A DNA stretch of 29,150 nt from an uncultured bacterium (GCA_905215725.1 CAJMRD010000016.1:1-29150); one strand, 5' to 3'. Shown: positions 1 through 8,739, counted from the first letter of the stretch. Program-made: numbers and translations. Notes: generated by a model not told the origin, from the sequence alone.

Positions 1-972
1 GAGCCGCCGGTCAACGAGATTGACGGCCGAGCCCACAACGAGTGGTTTGTGGCTGAGCTCTCGAGCTATCAGATTGCTACGACAACCGAGCTCCACCCCC
101 GCGTGGCGGTGCTGCTCAACATCACTCCCGACCACTTGGGCTGGCATAAGAGCCATAAGAACTATGCGCTTGCCAAGATCAAGCTGTTTGACAATATGGT
201 CGATGACGATCTGGCGGTTGTCGACGTCGAAGACGCCGGCATTCACGAGTTCGATGAGTACATCTACACGCCGGGTCGTCGCATCTGCAAGGTTGCCTTT
301 GACGAGCCAAAGGGTGAGGATGTCGCCTTTGTGCGCGATGGCAAGATGATCGTGCGCCTGAAGGGCGTCGAGACCCCGCTCATCGCTACATCCGAGCTCA
401 AGATCTCGGGCCATCACAATGTTATCAATGCCCTGTGCGCTGCCACGGCTTCTCTGGCCGTCGGTGCCGATGTCGATGGTGTCCGCTGCGGTCTGGCCTC
501 GTTCCAGCCGCTCGAGCATCGCGTGGAGCCGTGCGGCGAGATTGACGGTGTGCGCTACGTCAACGATTCCAAGGCGACCAACACCGACGCGGTCGAGAAG
601 GCACTGACGGCATTTCCCGATGACGACGTGATCTTGCTGCTCGGCGGCCACGATAAGGGCACGCCGCTCACGGACTTCGCGCGCGTTGTTATGGATAACG
701 TGCGCTCGGTCGTCTGCTTTGGCGATGCGCGCGAGCGCTTCACCGCCGCTATGGACGAGGCCGATGTCGATGGCGATGTGGATATCGCCCAGGCGGATGA
801 CCTACGCGATGCCGTGGACGTTGCCCGTTCGCTGTCGAGCCGTGGCGACGTGATCTTACTTTCTCCTGCCTGCTCTTCGTTCGATGAGTTCTCGGGCTAT
901 GAGGAGCGCGGCCGCGTGTTTAAGGACTATGTGGCCCAGCTTGCCGCTGCAGCGAAATCGCAAATGGAATAG
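1..972 (+). CDS. murD: UDP-N-acetylmuramoylalanine--D-glutamate ligase MurD, 5' truncated by window edge
   Basis: Cytoplasmic ATP-dependent ligase that adds D-Glu to UDP-MurNAc-L-Ala in peptidoglycan precursor synthesis. The reading frame is open from base 1, so the N-terminal Rossmann domain and the ATP P-loop lie upstream and are not seen. Visible are the MurD-type ELSSYQ segment (about base 55), the ITPDHLGWH motif that follows it in the central ligase domain, the HNVINALCA segment, and the C-terminal domain with HRVE, NDSKATNTDA, LLLGGHDKG and LLSPACSSFDEF. These features separate it from MurC, MurE and MurF. It ends in TAG 3-9 bases before ftsW, so the two are very probably cotranscribed. 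The only doubt concerns the missing start. Confidence 0.97.
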   Translation, partial: EPPVNEIDGRAHNEWFVAELSSYQIATTTELHPRVAVLLNITPDHLGWHKSHKNYALAKIKLFDNMVDDDLAVVDVEDAGIHEFDEYIYTPGRRICKVAFDEPKGEDVAFVRDGKMIVRLKGVETPLIATSELKISGHHNVINALCAATASLAVGADVDGVRCGLASFQPLEHRVEPCGEIDGVRYVNDSKATNTDAVEKALTAFPDDDVILLLGGHDKGTPLTDFARVVMDNVRSVVCFGDARERFTAAMDEADVDGDVDIAQADDLRDAVDVARSLSSRGDVILLSPACSSFDEFSGYEERGRVFKDYVAQLAAAAKSQME

Positions 973-981
973 GGGTTGCCG

Positions 982-2502
982 GTGAGAGAGGAGAGCCCCC
1001 GACAAGGTATGAGGAGGCCCGACTCGGACCGTGCTTCCTCGCGGCGTAGCACACCGCGTTCCGGTCGCGGCGGGCAGTCGTTTAGCGAACGCTATATTGC
1101 CGGCGTTCCCGCCCGCATCATGCGCCCCCGTCTGATATTCATGGCCTGTCTGTTTATCTTGGTGTGTTTTGGCCTGCTGATGGTGTACTCGGCGTCTTCG
1201 GTCGAGGCACTGCACGAGAATGGCTCAGCGACGTTTTTTCTGGGTCGACAGGCTGCGTTTGCCGTGGTCGGTGTTCTGGCGCTGATTGCCATCGTGCGCG
1301 TTTTGCCGGACAGCTGGTTTGGGGAAGACGTGCTCAGGATCTTCCTCATAGGCATGATTGGGCTACTGTTTCTGGTGTTCTTGGTGGGCAGCGGCAGCCG
1401 TGGTGCCACGCGCTGGCTCAACATTGCCGGCATTCAGTTCCAGCCTTCCGAGTTTTTAAAGCCATTTGCCATTGCGTATTCGGCCATCATGCTCGACCGC
1501 TTCTTTTCGCCCGGTGGCAACATCAACGAATTCCTTCGCAAGATGGGCATCTACCTGGGCATTTCGCTCTTTCTGATCTTTATCCAGCCCGATTTCGGTA
1601 CCGTCCTGATCATCCTGTTGACCCTCATGTGCATGGCGTTGTTTGCGGGTCTCGACCCCAGATTTATCATCGGCGTGCTAATCTTCGGCATTCTCGTGAT
1701 CGTGATTGCGCTTGTCGCAGAGCCATACCGTATGGTGCGTATTCAGGTTGCGCTGAACCCTTGGGCCGACGAGTATGGTGACGGCTATCAGGCCACGCTT
1801 GCCATCATGGCCTTTGCCTCGGGCGGTCTTTTCGGCCGTGGCATCGGCAACTCAACCATGAAGTACTCGTATCTGCCCGAGGCGCACAATGACTACATCC
1901 TGGCCATCATTGGCGAGGAAGTCGGTTTTGTCGGAACCGTGCTGTTCTTCTTGGTGTTTGCGATGCTGATCTACTCGGCGTTTCGCATTGCCGAGCAGGC
2001 GACCGATCGTCGGGGCGCGCTCATGGCGTCTGGCTCCGCGGTCATTCTCGCGGTGCAGTTTTTGATCAATGCGCTGGGCATCCTCAACGTGTTTCCCATG
2101 ACGGGCAAACCGTTGCCGTTTATTAGCTACGGCGGTTCGTCGATTATTGTGTCGCTCATGCTTGCCGGTCTGATCCTGCGCGTTTCGTACGAGAGCGCCC
2201 GTCGCGATGAGTACGACCGTCGCCGCGAGAGCTTTGCCGTTATGGATGAGAGCACCGCCGGCGTGCCCCACGTACGCGGCGAGCGATCTTCGCGTAACGG
2301 CTTTACCGTTCTGGATGGCTCTGCGACCGAGCCGGCAGCCCGTCCGCGTCAGCGAACGGCGCCGCAAGGTCGTCCGCAGCGCCCAACTCCTCGCAATGCG
2401 GGCGGCGGATATAATCGAATCGATTTGAACTCGGACCCGTCGGCGCGTTTGCGCACCGACGACCAGGGACCGCGTGTACGAAGGGACTACCATGACCGAT
2501 AA
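982..2502 (+). CDS. ftsW: SEDS-family septal peptidoglycan glycosyltransferase FtsW
   Basis: Polytopic membrane glycan polymerase of the divisome that works with a class B PBP on lipid II. A hydrophilic Arg/Ser-rich N-terminus of about 45 residues precedes the first membrane segment. SEDS hallmarks are FQPSEFLKPF, the QPDFGT motif, the long loop with the EYGDGYQ segment, and near the end NVFPMTGKPLPFISYGGSS. About 100 residues after the last membrane segment form an Arg/Pro-rich tail holding two similar blocks (SFAVMDES and GFTVLDGS), probably cytoplasmic. The start GTG 982 is chosen because AGGGG ends 6 nt before it; TTG 976 is possible, and ATG 1009 has its purines too close. The 3' end overlaps murG by 11 nt. 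In place of RodA, FtsW is favoured by the dcw context. Confidence 0.95.
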   Translation: MREESPRQGMRRPDSDRASSRRSTPRSGRGGQSFSERYIAGVPARIMRPRLIFMACLFILVCFGLLMVYSASSVEALHENGSATFFLGRQAAFAVVGVLALIAIVRVLPDSWFGEDVLRIFLIGMIGLLFLVFLVGSGSRGATRWLNIAGIQFQPSEFLKPFAIAYSAIMLDRFFSPGGNINEFLRKMGIYLGISLFLIFIQPDFGTVLIILLTLMCMALFAGLDPRFIIGVLIFGILVIVIALVAEPYRMVRIQVALNPWADEYGDGYQATLAIMAFASGGLFGRGIGNSTMKYSYLPEAHNDYILAIIGEEVGFVGTVLFFLVFAMLIYSAFRIAEQATDRRGALMASGSAVILAVQFLINALGILNVFPMTGKPLPFISYGGSSIIVSLMLAGLILRVSYESARRDEYDRRRESFAVMDESTAGVPHVRGERSSRNGFTVLDGSATEPAARPRQRTAPQGRPQRPTPRNAGGGYNRIDLNSDPSARLRTDDQGPRVRRDYHDR

Positions 2503-3607
2503 GATGACCGTTGCTATTGCAGCCGGCGGCACGGCAGGGCATATCAACCCCGCGCTCGCCTTGGCCGAAGAGCTGCGTGACCGTGGCCACCACGTTGTGT
2601 TCGTGGGCCAGTCGCGCAAGCTCGAGGGTCGTCTGGTCCCCGAGGCTGGGTTTGATTTTGTGCCCATTACGGTTACGGGCTTCGACCGCTCCCGTCCTTG
2701 GACGGCGCTGACCTCGCTGTGGCGTGTCAACAAGGCCAAGCGTGCGCTCGCCAGTCATTTCTCAAAGGTCGGCAAGCCCGATGCCGCCATCGGTTTTGGT
2801 GCCTATGTCGAGGTTCCGTTGCTGGGGTGGTGCAAGGGCGCAGGCGTTCCGTATCTGCTGCATGAGCAGAACTCTGTTCCGGGCCTGGCCAACAAGATGA
2901 TGAACTCCCACGCCGCCCGCGTGTGCATCTCGGTGCCGGCAGCGCGTTCGGTCTTTGAGCGCGAAGGTGACCCTGACCACGTGCTCATGACCGGCAACCC
3001 CGTACGTCGCTCGGTGATCGAGGGCGATCGCGCTCGCGGCCGCAAGGCACTTGGCGTTCCCGAGGACGCTACGCTGCTGCTCGTTTTTGGCGGTTCACTT
3101 GGCGCCCAGCACCTCAACGAGCGCGTGGTTTCGCTCAAAAACGAGCTGCTTTCGCGCAAGAACCTCTATGTGTTGCATTCGACGGGTGCCGACGGCTTTG
3201 AGGAGACCGAGCGCGCTTTGGCGCTGACGCCCGAGGAGGTCAAGCGTTACCGCGTCCAGCCTTACATCGACAACATGGGCGATATGCTGGCTGCTGCCGA
3301 TTTGGTGCTTTCGCGTTCGGGCGCATCGAGCGTGGCCGAGATCGCTGCGCTCGCCGTGCCCTCGGTGCTCGTGCCGTATCCGCATGCGACGGCCGACCAC
3401 CAAACCACCAATGCCCGTTATCTGGTCGACGCCGGGGCCGGTGTGCTCTGCGCCGATGCCGATATCGACGGTTCTGCCTTTGCCGATGAGCTGCTGCACC
3501 TGGTCGATGACGCGGCGGCACGCGACGCCATGCGTCAGGCGGCGCGTGGTCTGGCTCAGGATAGGGCCGCCGCTCTTCTGGCGGATGCGGTAGAGGGTTT
3601 GCGTTAG
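2492..3607 (+). CDS. murG: UDP-GlcNAc:lipid I N-acetylglucosaminyltransferase MurG
   Basis: Membrane-associated GT28 glycosyltransferase that converts lipid I to lipid II at the inner leaflet. At 371 residues it is of family length. The N-terminal Gly-rich loop GGTAGHINPALALAEEL (from about residue 12) and the second-domain GGSLGAQHLNE loop are present, as is the UDP-GlcNAc-binding SRSGASSVAEIAAL...PYPHATADHQ region. ATG 2492 is preceded by AAGGGA with 5 nt spacing, which decides it over GTG 2474 and ATG 2504. It begins inside the end of ftsW, which suggests translational coupling. A gap of 97 nt separates it from murC, with no clear terminator. Confidence 0.97.
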   Translation: MTDKMTVAIAAGGTAGHINPALALAEELRDRGHHVVFVGQSRKLEGRLVPEAGFDFVPITVTGFDRSRPWTALTSLWRVNKAKRALASHFSKVGKPDAAIGFGAYVEVPLLGWCKGAGVPYLLHEQNSVPGLANKMMNSHAARVCISVPAARSVFEREGDPDHVLMTGNPVRRSVIEGDRARGRKALGVPEDATLLLVFGGSLGAQHLNERVVSLKNELLSRKNLYVLHSTGADGFEETERALALTPEEVKRYRVQPYIDNMGDMLAAADLVLSRSGASSVAEIAALAVPSVLVPYPHATADHQTTNARYLVDAGAGVLCADADIDGSAFADELLHLVDDAAARDAMRQAARGLAQDRAAALLADAVEGLR

Positions 3608-3704
3608 TTAGACGGGATATCGTCGGTCGCCCTCGCGCTGATGCGGTAGGTGCGGTACAGTTAACGGGTTACAGGCAGTGTTTACGCAAGGAGTACACGA
3701 GCAC

Positions 3705-5123
3705 ATGGCTGATTCCCAGACTGCAACCTCCGCGCCCGAGTTTAAGAGCGCCCACTTTATCGGTATCGGCGGCGCCGGCATGAGCGGCATCGCCCTCGTT
3801 CTGCATGAGCGCGGTTATGCCGTTACCGGCTCCGACCTTAAGACGTCACGTTATATCCGCCAGCTTACACGCGCTGGTGTGAAGGTGCATGTGGGCCATG
3901 AGGCAGCCACGATCGACGAGGTCAAGCCCGACGTGGTTGTTGTCTCCACCGCTATTCCGGAGTCCAACCCTGAGCTCGTGCGCGCTCGCGAGCTGGGCAT
4001 TCCCGTGTGGCCCCGTGCCAAGATGCTCTCTGCTTTGGGCCACGGCTACACTACCGTCGCTGTTGCCGGCACGCATGGCAAGACCACCACGTCTTCGATG
4101 TGCGCCACCATGCTCGACCGCATGGGTCTGGATCCGAGCTTCTTGATCGGCGGCATCGTCGAGGGCTATGACACGAACGGCAAGAACGGCTCGGGAGACT
4201 ACTTTGTCGCCGAGGCCGACGAGTCCGACAGCTCCTTCCTGTTCCTGAACCCCAACGTGGTCATTGTGACCAACGTCGAGGCCGACCACCTCGATCACTA
4301 CTCGGGTATCGAGGAGATCGAGGCAACTTTCGCCAAATTCATGAGCCTGGTGGGCGAGGACGGCACCGTCATCGTCTGCGGCGAGGACCCGCATCTGGTC
4401 GAGCTCGCCAAGTCGACGGGCCGTCACGTGCTTTCCTACGGCTTTGCCGAGAGCAACGATATCGTCTGCGTGCACCCGGATGTCAAGGGCATCCAGAGTG
4501 ACTTTATCGTTCGCTTTGAGGACGGCACTGAGCACGCTGTGGAGATCAGGAGCAATCCCGGTCGCCACAACATGCTCAACGCCACGGCCGTGCTCACCGT
4601 CGCCCATGTCCTGGGCCTTGACATCGACGCCGCCGCCAAGGCGCTCTCGAGCTTTGAGGGCGTCCGCCGTCGCTTTACCCACGTGGGCGATATCGATGGC
4701 ATCACCGTGGTCGATGATTACGGCCATCACCCCACCGAGATCAAGGCGACGCTTGCTGCCGCTTCGTCGCTGGGTTACAAGCACGTCGACGTCGTGTTCC
4801 AGCCGCACCGCTATTCGCGCCTGCAGGCCCTGTGCGACGACTTTGCCGATGCATTTGCCAATGCCGATAAACTGCTGCTGATTGATGTGTTCTCGGCTGG
4901 CGAGATGCCCATTCCGGGTGTCACCTCTAAGATGCTCGCCGATACCGTGCGCGCCAAGCATCCTGGCAAGGAGGTCGTGTATTGCTCCAGCCGTCTTGAG
5001 CTCAATCAGGAGCTCGAGCAGATGGTGGGCGAGGGCGACCTGCTGCTCACCATGGGTGCCGGCGACGTTACGACCGTCGGTCCCGAGTTCATTGAGTATC
5101 TGACTGCCAAGAAAGACGCTTAA
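3705..5123 (+). CDS. murC: UDP-N-acetylmuramate--L-alanine ligase MurC
   Basis: First amino-acid ligase of the muropeptide pathway; cytoplasmic and ATP-dependent. It has 472 residues. The N-terminal dinucleotide-like GIGGAGMSGIA loop (residues 20-30), the P-loop AGTHGKTTTS (about 121-130), the central EADESDSSF and NVEADHLDHY segments, and the C-terminal DDYGHHPTEI and FQPHRYSR motifs are all characteristic of MurC. ATG 3705 has AAGGAG 11 nt upstream, a somewhat long spacing; the in-frame GTG at 3678 lies upstream of that ribosome site and is not favoured. The 97-nt gap before it includes TACAGT at 3656-3661, a possible -10 without a convincing -35. Only 5 nt separate it from murB. Confidence 0.97.
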   Translation: MADSQTATSAPEFKSAHFIGIGGAGMSGIALVLHERGYAVTGSDLKTSRYIRQLTRAGVKVHVGHEAATIDEVKPDVVVVSTAIPESNPELVRARELGIPVWPRAKMLSALGHGYTTVAVAGTHGKTTTSSMCATMLDRMGLDPSFLIGGIVEGYDTNGKNGSGDYFVAEADESDSSFLFLNPNVVIVTNVEADHLDHYSGIEEIEATFAKFMSLVGEDGTVIVCGEDPHLVELAKSTGRHVLSYGFAESNDIVCVHPDVKGIQSDFIVRFEDGTEHAVEIRSNPGRHNMLNATAVLTVAHVLGLDIDAAAKALSSFEGVRRRFTHVGDIDGITVVDDYGHHPTEIKATLAAASSLGYKHVDVVFQPHRYSRLQALCDDFADAFANADKLLLIDVFSAGEMPIPGVTSKMLADTVRAKHPGKEVVYCSSRLELNQELEQMVGEGDLLLTMGAGDVTTVGPEFIEYLTAKKDA

Positions 5124-5128
5124 GTCTA

Positions 5129-6040
5129 ATGGGTCTGTTTAACGCCGTCATGGCGCTCTCGGGCATGATCGACACGGATGTGATCGAGGACGAGCGCCTT
5201 GCGCGTCATACGAGCTATCGTATCGGCGGCAAGGCCGACCTCTTTGTGACGTGCCATAGCTATCATGCCCTCCGTCGCGCCGTGGCGGTGCTCGATCGCG
5301 AGCAGGTACCGTGGGTCATCATCGGCAAGGGCTCCAATCTGCTGGTTGCCGATGGCGGTTATCGCGGTGCCGTCATTTCGCTCGGACGTGAGTTTCAGCG
5401 CACGGTTGTTGCCGATGACGGTTGTACGCTGACGGTTGGTGCGGGCGTGATGTTTGCGCGCCTGGTCAACGATGCCCTGTCGCGTAGCCTTTCGGGCCTT
5501 GAGTTTGCCGTTGGCATCCCTGGTTCGGTCGGCGGTGCGATATCTATGAATGCCGGCACACGGACCGAGTGGATTGGCTCGCTGGTTGAGGATGTCGTAA
5601 CGTTTGACCCGGCATTCGGTATCAAGCATTATGCGGGGTCCGAGATCACTTGGGGCTACCGCGAATGTAGCCTTCCCCGCAATGAGATCATCCTCGAGTG
5701 CGTGTTCAAGCTTAAACCGGCGCCCAAGGCCGACATTCGCGAGCGCATGGAGCGGTACCTTACAAGGCGCAAGCGTACGCAGCCCATGGGTCGCGCATCC
5801 TGCGGGTCTGTCTTTCGCAACCCGCCCGATGCGAGTGTGGGCAAGCTTATCGAGGATTGTGGATTAAAGGGTTTTTCGATTGGCGGCGCGGAAGTTTCGC
5901 CCGTTCACGCTAATTTTATCGTTAATAACGGAACTGCCTCGGCCGATGACGTTGCCGCGGTTATTAGACATGTGCACGGAAAGGTGAGGGAGGCGTATGG
6001 CATCGAGCTCAGACCGGAAGTTAAATTCCTCGGCTTCTAG
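5129..6040 (+). CDS. murB: UDP-N-acetylenolpyruvoylglucosamine reductase MurB
   Basis: FAD/NADPH flavoenzyme that reduces the enolpyruvyl group to make UDP-MurNAc. It has 303 residues, the length of the shorter, type II form. The FAD domain shows RIGGKAD (31-37), IGKGSNLLVADGG (65-77) and VGIPGSVGGAISMNAG (128-143). Catalytic residues can be placed by motif: Arg in GYRE (178), Ser in GSVFRNP (227) and Glu in RPEVKF (297). Its ribosome-binding site is weak (AAG eight bases before the ATG) and it lies 5 nt after murC, so it probably relies on coupling. The last 44 nt are shared with the start of ftsQ in another frame. Confidence 0.97.
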   Translation: MGLFNAVMALSGMIDTDVIEDERLARHTSYRIGGKADLFVTCHSYHALRRAVAVLDREQVPWVIIGKGSNLLVADGGYRGAVISLGREFQRTVVADDGCTLTVGAGVMFARLVNDALSRSLSGLEFAVGIPGSVGGAISMNAGTRTEWIGSLVEDVVTFDPAFGIKHYAGSEITWGYRECSLPRNEIILECVFKLKPAPKADIRERMERYLTRRKRTQPMGRASCGSVFRNPPDASVGKLIEDCGLKGFSIGGAEVSPVHANFIVNNGTASADDVAAVIRHVHGKVREAYGIELRPEVKFLGF

Positions 6041-7253
6041 AGCATCGAAACCCACCTTCCGCCGCGCCGGAGGGCGTTCCGGCGCGCCTGCCAAACCTCA
6101 ACGCAATACCGTCGCGCACTCTAAGTCTGTCGGGCATGCCCGACAGACCAGTCGTCCGGTCGTCGGCTCGCAGCTCGGTAATCGTCCGGCCGCAAAAAAG
6201 TCCTCGCGTCCCTCGACGACGTCAAAGCCTGTTATGGGCGCCAAGCCTGCCCGTCCCATGGCAGCTCCCAAGCCCTCGACGGGAACTAAAGCGGCGCGTC
6301 CAGGTCGCACGCTGGGCGCATCGAAACCGCGCTCGCTGACATCGGTGCCGGCTACCGCCAAGAAGCCTTCGAGTAAAAAAGGTTTCAACCCGTTATCTTC
6401 ACTTGGAGCGATGGCAAATAAAACATCAGACGCCGCTTCTGTCGTTACAGGCAAAGGCAAAATCGTGGGCGGCGTTCTGGCCGTCTTGGCCGTGCTCGTC
6501 GTCGTTGCCATCGTGGTGATCAACTCTGGACTGTTTACTGCCACTGATATTCAGATTCAAGGCAGCGAGCATGTGACGAAGCACGATGCTATCCAGCTGA
6601 TCGACTTGCCCGAGGGAACGTCGCTTTTTAACGTCGATCCCGACCAGATTACCGAGGATCTCAAGCAGAACCCGTGGGTTTCGGGCGTGGATGTCCAGCG
6701 CCAGTTTCCCCATACGCTTATCATCACGCCGACGGAGCGTAAAGTTATCGCCATTGCGTATATCAGCTCCGACGACCTTGCCTGGGCTATCGGAGACGAT
6801 GACACCTGGATCGCCCCGCTGTCGACGTCGGTCGAAGTGGACGACCAGGGCAACGTCATCACGACAGGGCAGGGCTCAAATACCTTGACCGGAATCGATG
6901 CCGCGCTGGCGCTCGCCAAGCATTATGGCGCGGTGTTGTTGACTGATGTCTCGGCGGATGTCGCTCCGGTTTCCGGCCAGGCGGTGAACTCCAAGGCCGT
7001 TAAGGCCGGCCTGGATTATGTGCGTGGTTTTTCGAGCGAGTTCTTGGGACAAGTCAAGGATATTTCTACGCCTTCGGTCGAAGCCATCTCGGCAAACCTC
7101 AATAACGGCATTGAGGTGTCGCTGGGCGATTCGGACGATATCGCCAAGAAGGAACGCGTAGTCACCAAGTTGCTTTCGCAGGTAGAGGGCGTAACGTATA
7201 TCAATGTGCGCTCTCCAGGCAACTACACATTTAGGAATGCTCCGACCTCGTAG
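5997..7253 (+). CDS. ftsQ: cell division protein FtsQ/DivIB
   Basis: Bitopic divisome protein linking early and late division proteins. It has 418 residues. A very long basic Ala/Ser/Pro/Lys-rich cytoplasmic tail (1-154) is followed by one transmembrane helix (about 156-176, VGGVLAVLAVLVVVAIVVI). The extracytoplasmic POTRA domain begins at FTATDIQIQGSEHVTKHDAI and runs through the GTSLFNVD and LKQNPWVSGVDV segments, then the beta domain. ATG 5997 has GAGGGAGG ending 3 nt upstream and overlaps murB by 44 nt; the next in-frame ATG (codon 80) would shorten the tail but lacks as good a site. The tail codes through a perfect 24-bp palindrome at 6125-6148. It closes the mur gene group; ftsZ follows after a 199-nt gap with no ftsA. 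Confidence 0.93.
   Translation: MASSSDRKLNSSASRASKPTFRRAGGRSGAPAKPQRNTVAHSKSVGHARQTSRPVVGSQLGNRPAAKKSSRPSTTSKPVMGAKPARPMAAPKPSTGTKAARPGRTLGASKPRSLTSVPATAKKPSSKKGFNPLSSLGAMANKTSDAASVVTGKGKIVGGVLAVLAVLVVVAIVVINSGLFTATDIQIQGSEHVTKHDAIQLIDLPEGTSLFNVDPDQITEDLKQNPWVSGVDVQRQFPHTLIITPTERKVIAIAYISSDDLAWAIGDDDTWIAPLSTSVEVDDQGNVITTGQGSNTLTGIDAALALAKHYGAVLLTDVSADVAPVSGQAVNSKAVKAGLDYVRGFSSEFLGQVKDISTPSVEAISANLNNGIEVSLGDSDDIAKKERVVTKLLSQVEGVTYINVRSPGNYTFRNAPTS
6125..6148. repeat. perfect 24-bp palindrome inside ftsQ
   Basis: Bases 6125-6136 (GTCTGTCGGGCA) are the exact reverse complement of 6137-6148, with no loop. It encodes Ser-Val-Gly-His-Ala-Arg-Gln-Thr within the disordered cytoplasmic tail of FtsQ, a part with little protein constraint. 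It could be a protein-binding site, a cruciform, or an mRNA hairpin if the central bases unpair. Function unknown. Confidence 0.85.
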
Positions 7254-7452
7254 CGCTGGTTGATGCTTTGTTGAGGGGCCATACCACGCCGTTTATCTGG
7301 TTTGTTTGGTTTTCACGGTCAATTATTTGACTGATACGTTCATAATGTGCAAACATAATACGGTTTACCTTTGCATTTACTTTCAACCTGAAGGTTAATG
7401 TGCGCAGGGGTCGACCCATGCTATGGCTATAACCTTTGTTCGGAGGACCGAC
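7254..7452 (+). promoter_or_regulatory. ftsZ upstream region with candidate promoters
   Basis: This gene-free stretch is AT-richer than its surroundings, as expected for a promoter region giving ftsZ its own transcription. The best sigma-70-like match is TTGCAT (7371-7376), 17 nt, GTTAAT (7394-7399). TTGACT (7327-7332) and two CATAAT copies (7341-7346, 7354-7359) are also present but with poor mutual spacing. No terminator for the ftsQ transcript was seen, so read-through is likely too. Confidence 0.4.
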
Positions 7453-8607
7453 ATGCACGAGACAGAGATCAACAACTACCTTGCCGTCATTAAGGTGGTC
7501 GGCGTCGGCGGCGGCGGTACCAACGCGGTCAATCGAATGATCGAAGAGGGCATCCGCGGCGTCGAGTTTGTTGCCATCAACACCGATGCTCAGGCACTCG
7601 CGATCTCTGATGCCGATATCAAGGTGCACATCGGCACCGACCTTACCCGCGGCTTGGGCGCCGGCGCCAACCCCGAGGTTGGCCGCAAGGCTGCCGATGA
7701 GTCCCGCGACGACATTGCCGAGGCGCTTGCTGGCGCCGACATGGTGTTTATCACCTGCGGTGAGGGCGGTGGCACCGGTACCGGCGCTGCTCCCATCGTT
7801 GCCGATATCGCGATGAACGAGGTCGGCGCACTGACCGTCGCCGTCGTGACCAAGCCCTTCACCTTCGAGGGCCGCAAGCGCAAGAAGAGCGCCGAGGAGG
7901 GCATCAAGACCCTCTCCGATTGCGTCGACACCATGATCGTCATCCCTAACGATAAGCTGCTCGACATCGCCGAGAAGAAGACCACCATGCTCGAGGCCTT
8001 CGCGATTGCCGATGGCGTCCTTTCCCAGGGCACCCAGGGCATCACCGACCTCATCACCGTCCCCGGTATCATCAACCTGGACTTCGCCGATGTTAAGACC
8101 ATCATGAAGCAGGCCGGTACCGCCATGATGGGTATCGGTACCTCTTCTGGGGATACTCGTGCCGTCGACGCTGCCCAGCAGGCCATCTCCAGCCCGCTGC
8201 TCGAGAGCTCCATCGATGGTGCCACGCGCGTGCTGCTCTCCATCGCCGGTTCCAAGGACCTGGGCATCCAGGAGATCAGCGACGCCGCCGACGTTGTCGC
8301 CAACGCCGTCGACCCCGAGGCCAACATCATCTTCGGTACCGTTGTCGACGAGTCCCTGGGCGATCAGGTGCGTATCACCGTCATCGCTACGGGCTTCTCC
8401 GACTCCAACGTCAACCGTCAGGATGAGCTCTTTGCTGCTCAGCAGTCTCAGAGCAAGGCCGCTGCCTCCGCTGAGCCGCAGCGCACCGCTCCGGCTGCCA
8501 GCCCGGCTCAGGCCGCTCCGACCCGCAACGTCGGTGGTACCGAGCTGCCTAACTTTGGCAACGACCAGTTCGAGCTTCCCGACTTCCTGAAGCGCGGTAG
8601 CTTCTAG
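7453..8607 (+). CDS. ftsZ: cell division GTPase FtsZ
   Basis: Tubulin-like GTPase that forms the Z-ring. It has 384 residues. The N-terminal GVGGGGTNAVNRM loop, the tubulin signature GGGTGTG (105-111), the VTKPFTFEGRKR region and the T7 loop NLDFADVKT are intact, so it should be an active GTPase. An Ala/Gln/Pro-rich linker leads to the C-terminal peptide ELPDFLKRGSF, the docking site for membrane tethers, here presumably SepF since no ftsA is present. ATG 7453 has CGGAGG with 6 nt spacing; the in-frame ATG at 7423 is upstream of that site and is rejected. A strong terminator follows 22 nt after the stop. Confidence 0.98.
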   Translation: MHETEINNYLAVIKVVGVGGGGTNAVNRMIEEGIRGVEFVAINTDAQALAISDADIKVHIGTDLTRGLGAGANPEVGRKAADESRDDIAEALAGADMVFITCGEGGGTGTGAAPIVADIAMNEVGALTVAVVTKPFTFEGRKRKKSAEEGIKTLSDCVDTMIVIPNDKLLDIAEKKTTMLEAFAIADGVLSQGTQGITDLITVPGIINLDFADVKTIMKQAGTAMMGIGTSSGDTRAVDAAQQAISSPLLESSIDGATRVLLSIAGSKDLGIQEISDAADVVANAVDPEANIIFGTVVDESLGDQVRITVIATGFSDSNVNRQDELFAAQQSQSKAAASAEPQRTAPAASPAQAAPTRNVGGTELPNFGNDQFELPDFLKRGSF

Positions 8608-8629
8608 TTCGTTTTTCTCAACGACCTGC

Positions 8630-8666
8630 ACGGGGTGTGTCCATTTGGATGCACCCCGTTTTGTTT
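8630..8666 (+). terminator. intrinsic terminator after ftsZ
   Basis: ACGGGGTG (8630-8637) pairs with CACCCCGT (8652-8659). The stem continues inward through TGTCC/GGATG with two G-T wobbles around an ATTT loop, and the sequence after it reads TTTTGTTT. It separates ftsZ from the pgeF-pst operon. Confidence 0.85.
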
Positions 8667-8696
8667 CTCGTTTGTAAACGAAAGCCTCCAATCTCC

Positions 8697-8739
8697 TTAC
8701 GTTCCCTTTACGTTTGGTCCCTACCGCTGCGGGTATCCT
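8697..8739 (+). promoter_or_regulatory. candidate PHO-box direct repeat and promoter for pgeF-pstSCAB-phoU
   Basis: TTACGTT occurs at 8697-8703 and again at 8708-8714, exactly 11 nt apart. This is the period of PhoP-binding direct repeats known in Bacillus and Streptomyces. A TATCCT that could serve as a -10 lies at 8734-8739, so the repeats would occupy the -35 region, as in PhoP-activated promoters that lack a good -35. That it drives pst under phosphate starvation is inference; no phoP/phoR genes are in the window. Confidence 0.45.

Noticed and set aside
3846..4961. Minus-strand frame of 371 codons opposite murC
   Set aside because: His/Val/Gly-rich shadow of murC; no ribosome site or family motif.
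7231..8691. Minus-strand frame of 486 codons opposite ftsZ
   Set aside because: Shadow of ftsZ codon bias; composition is Gly/Asp/Leu-rich with no domain, and it runs through the ftsZ terminator.
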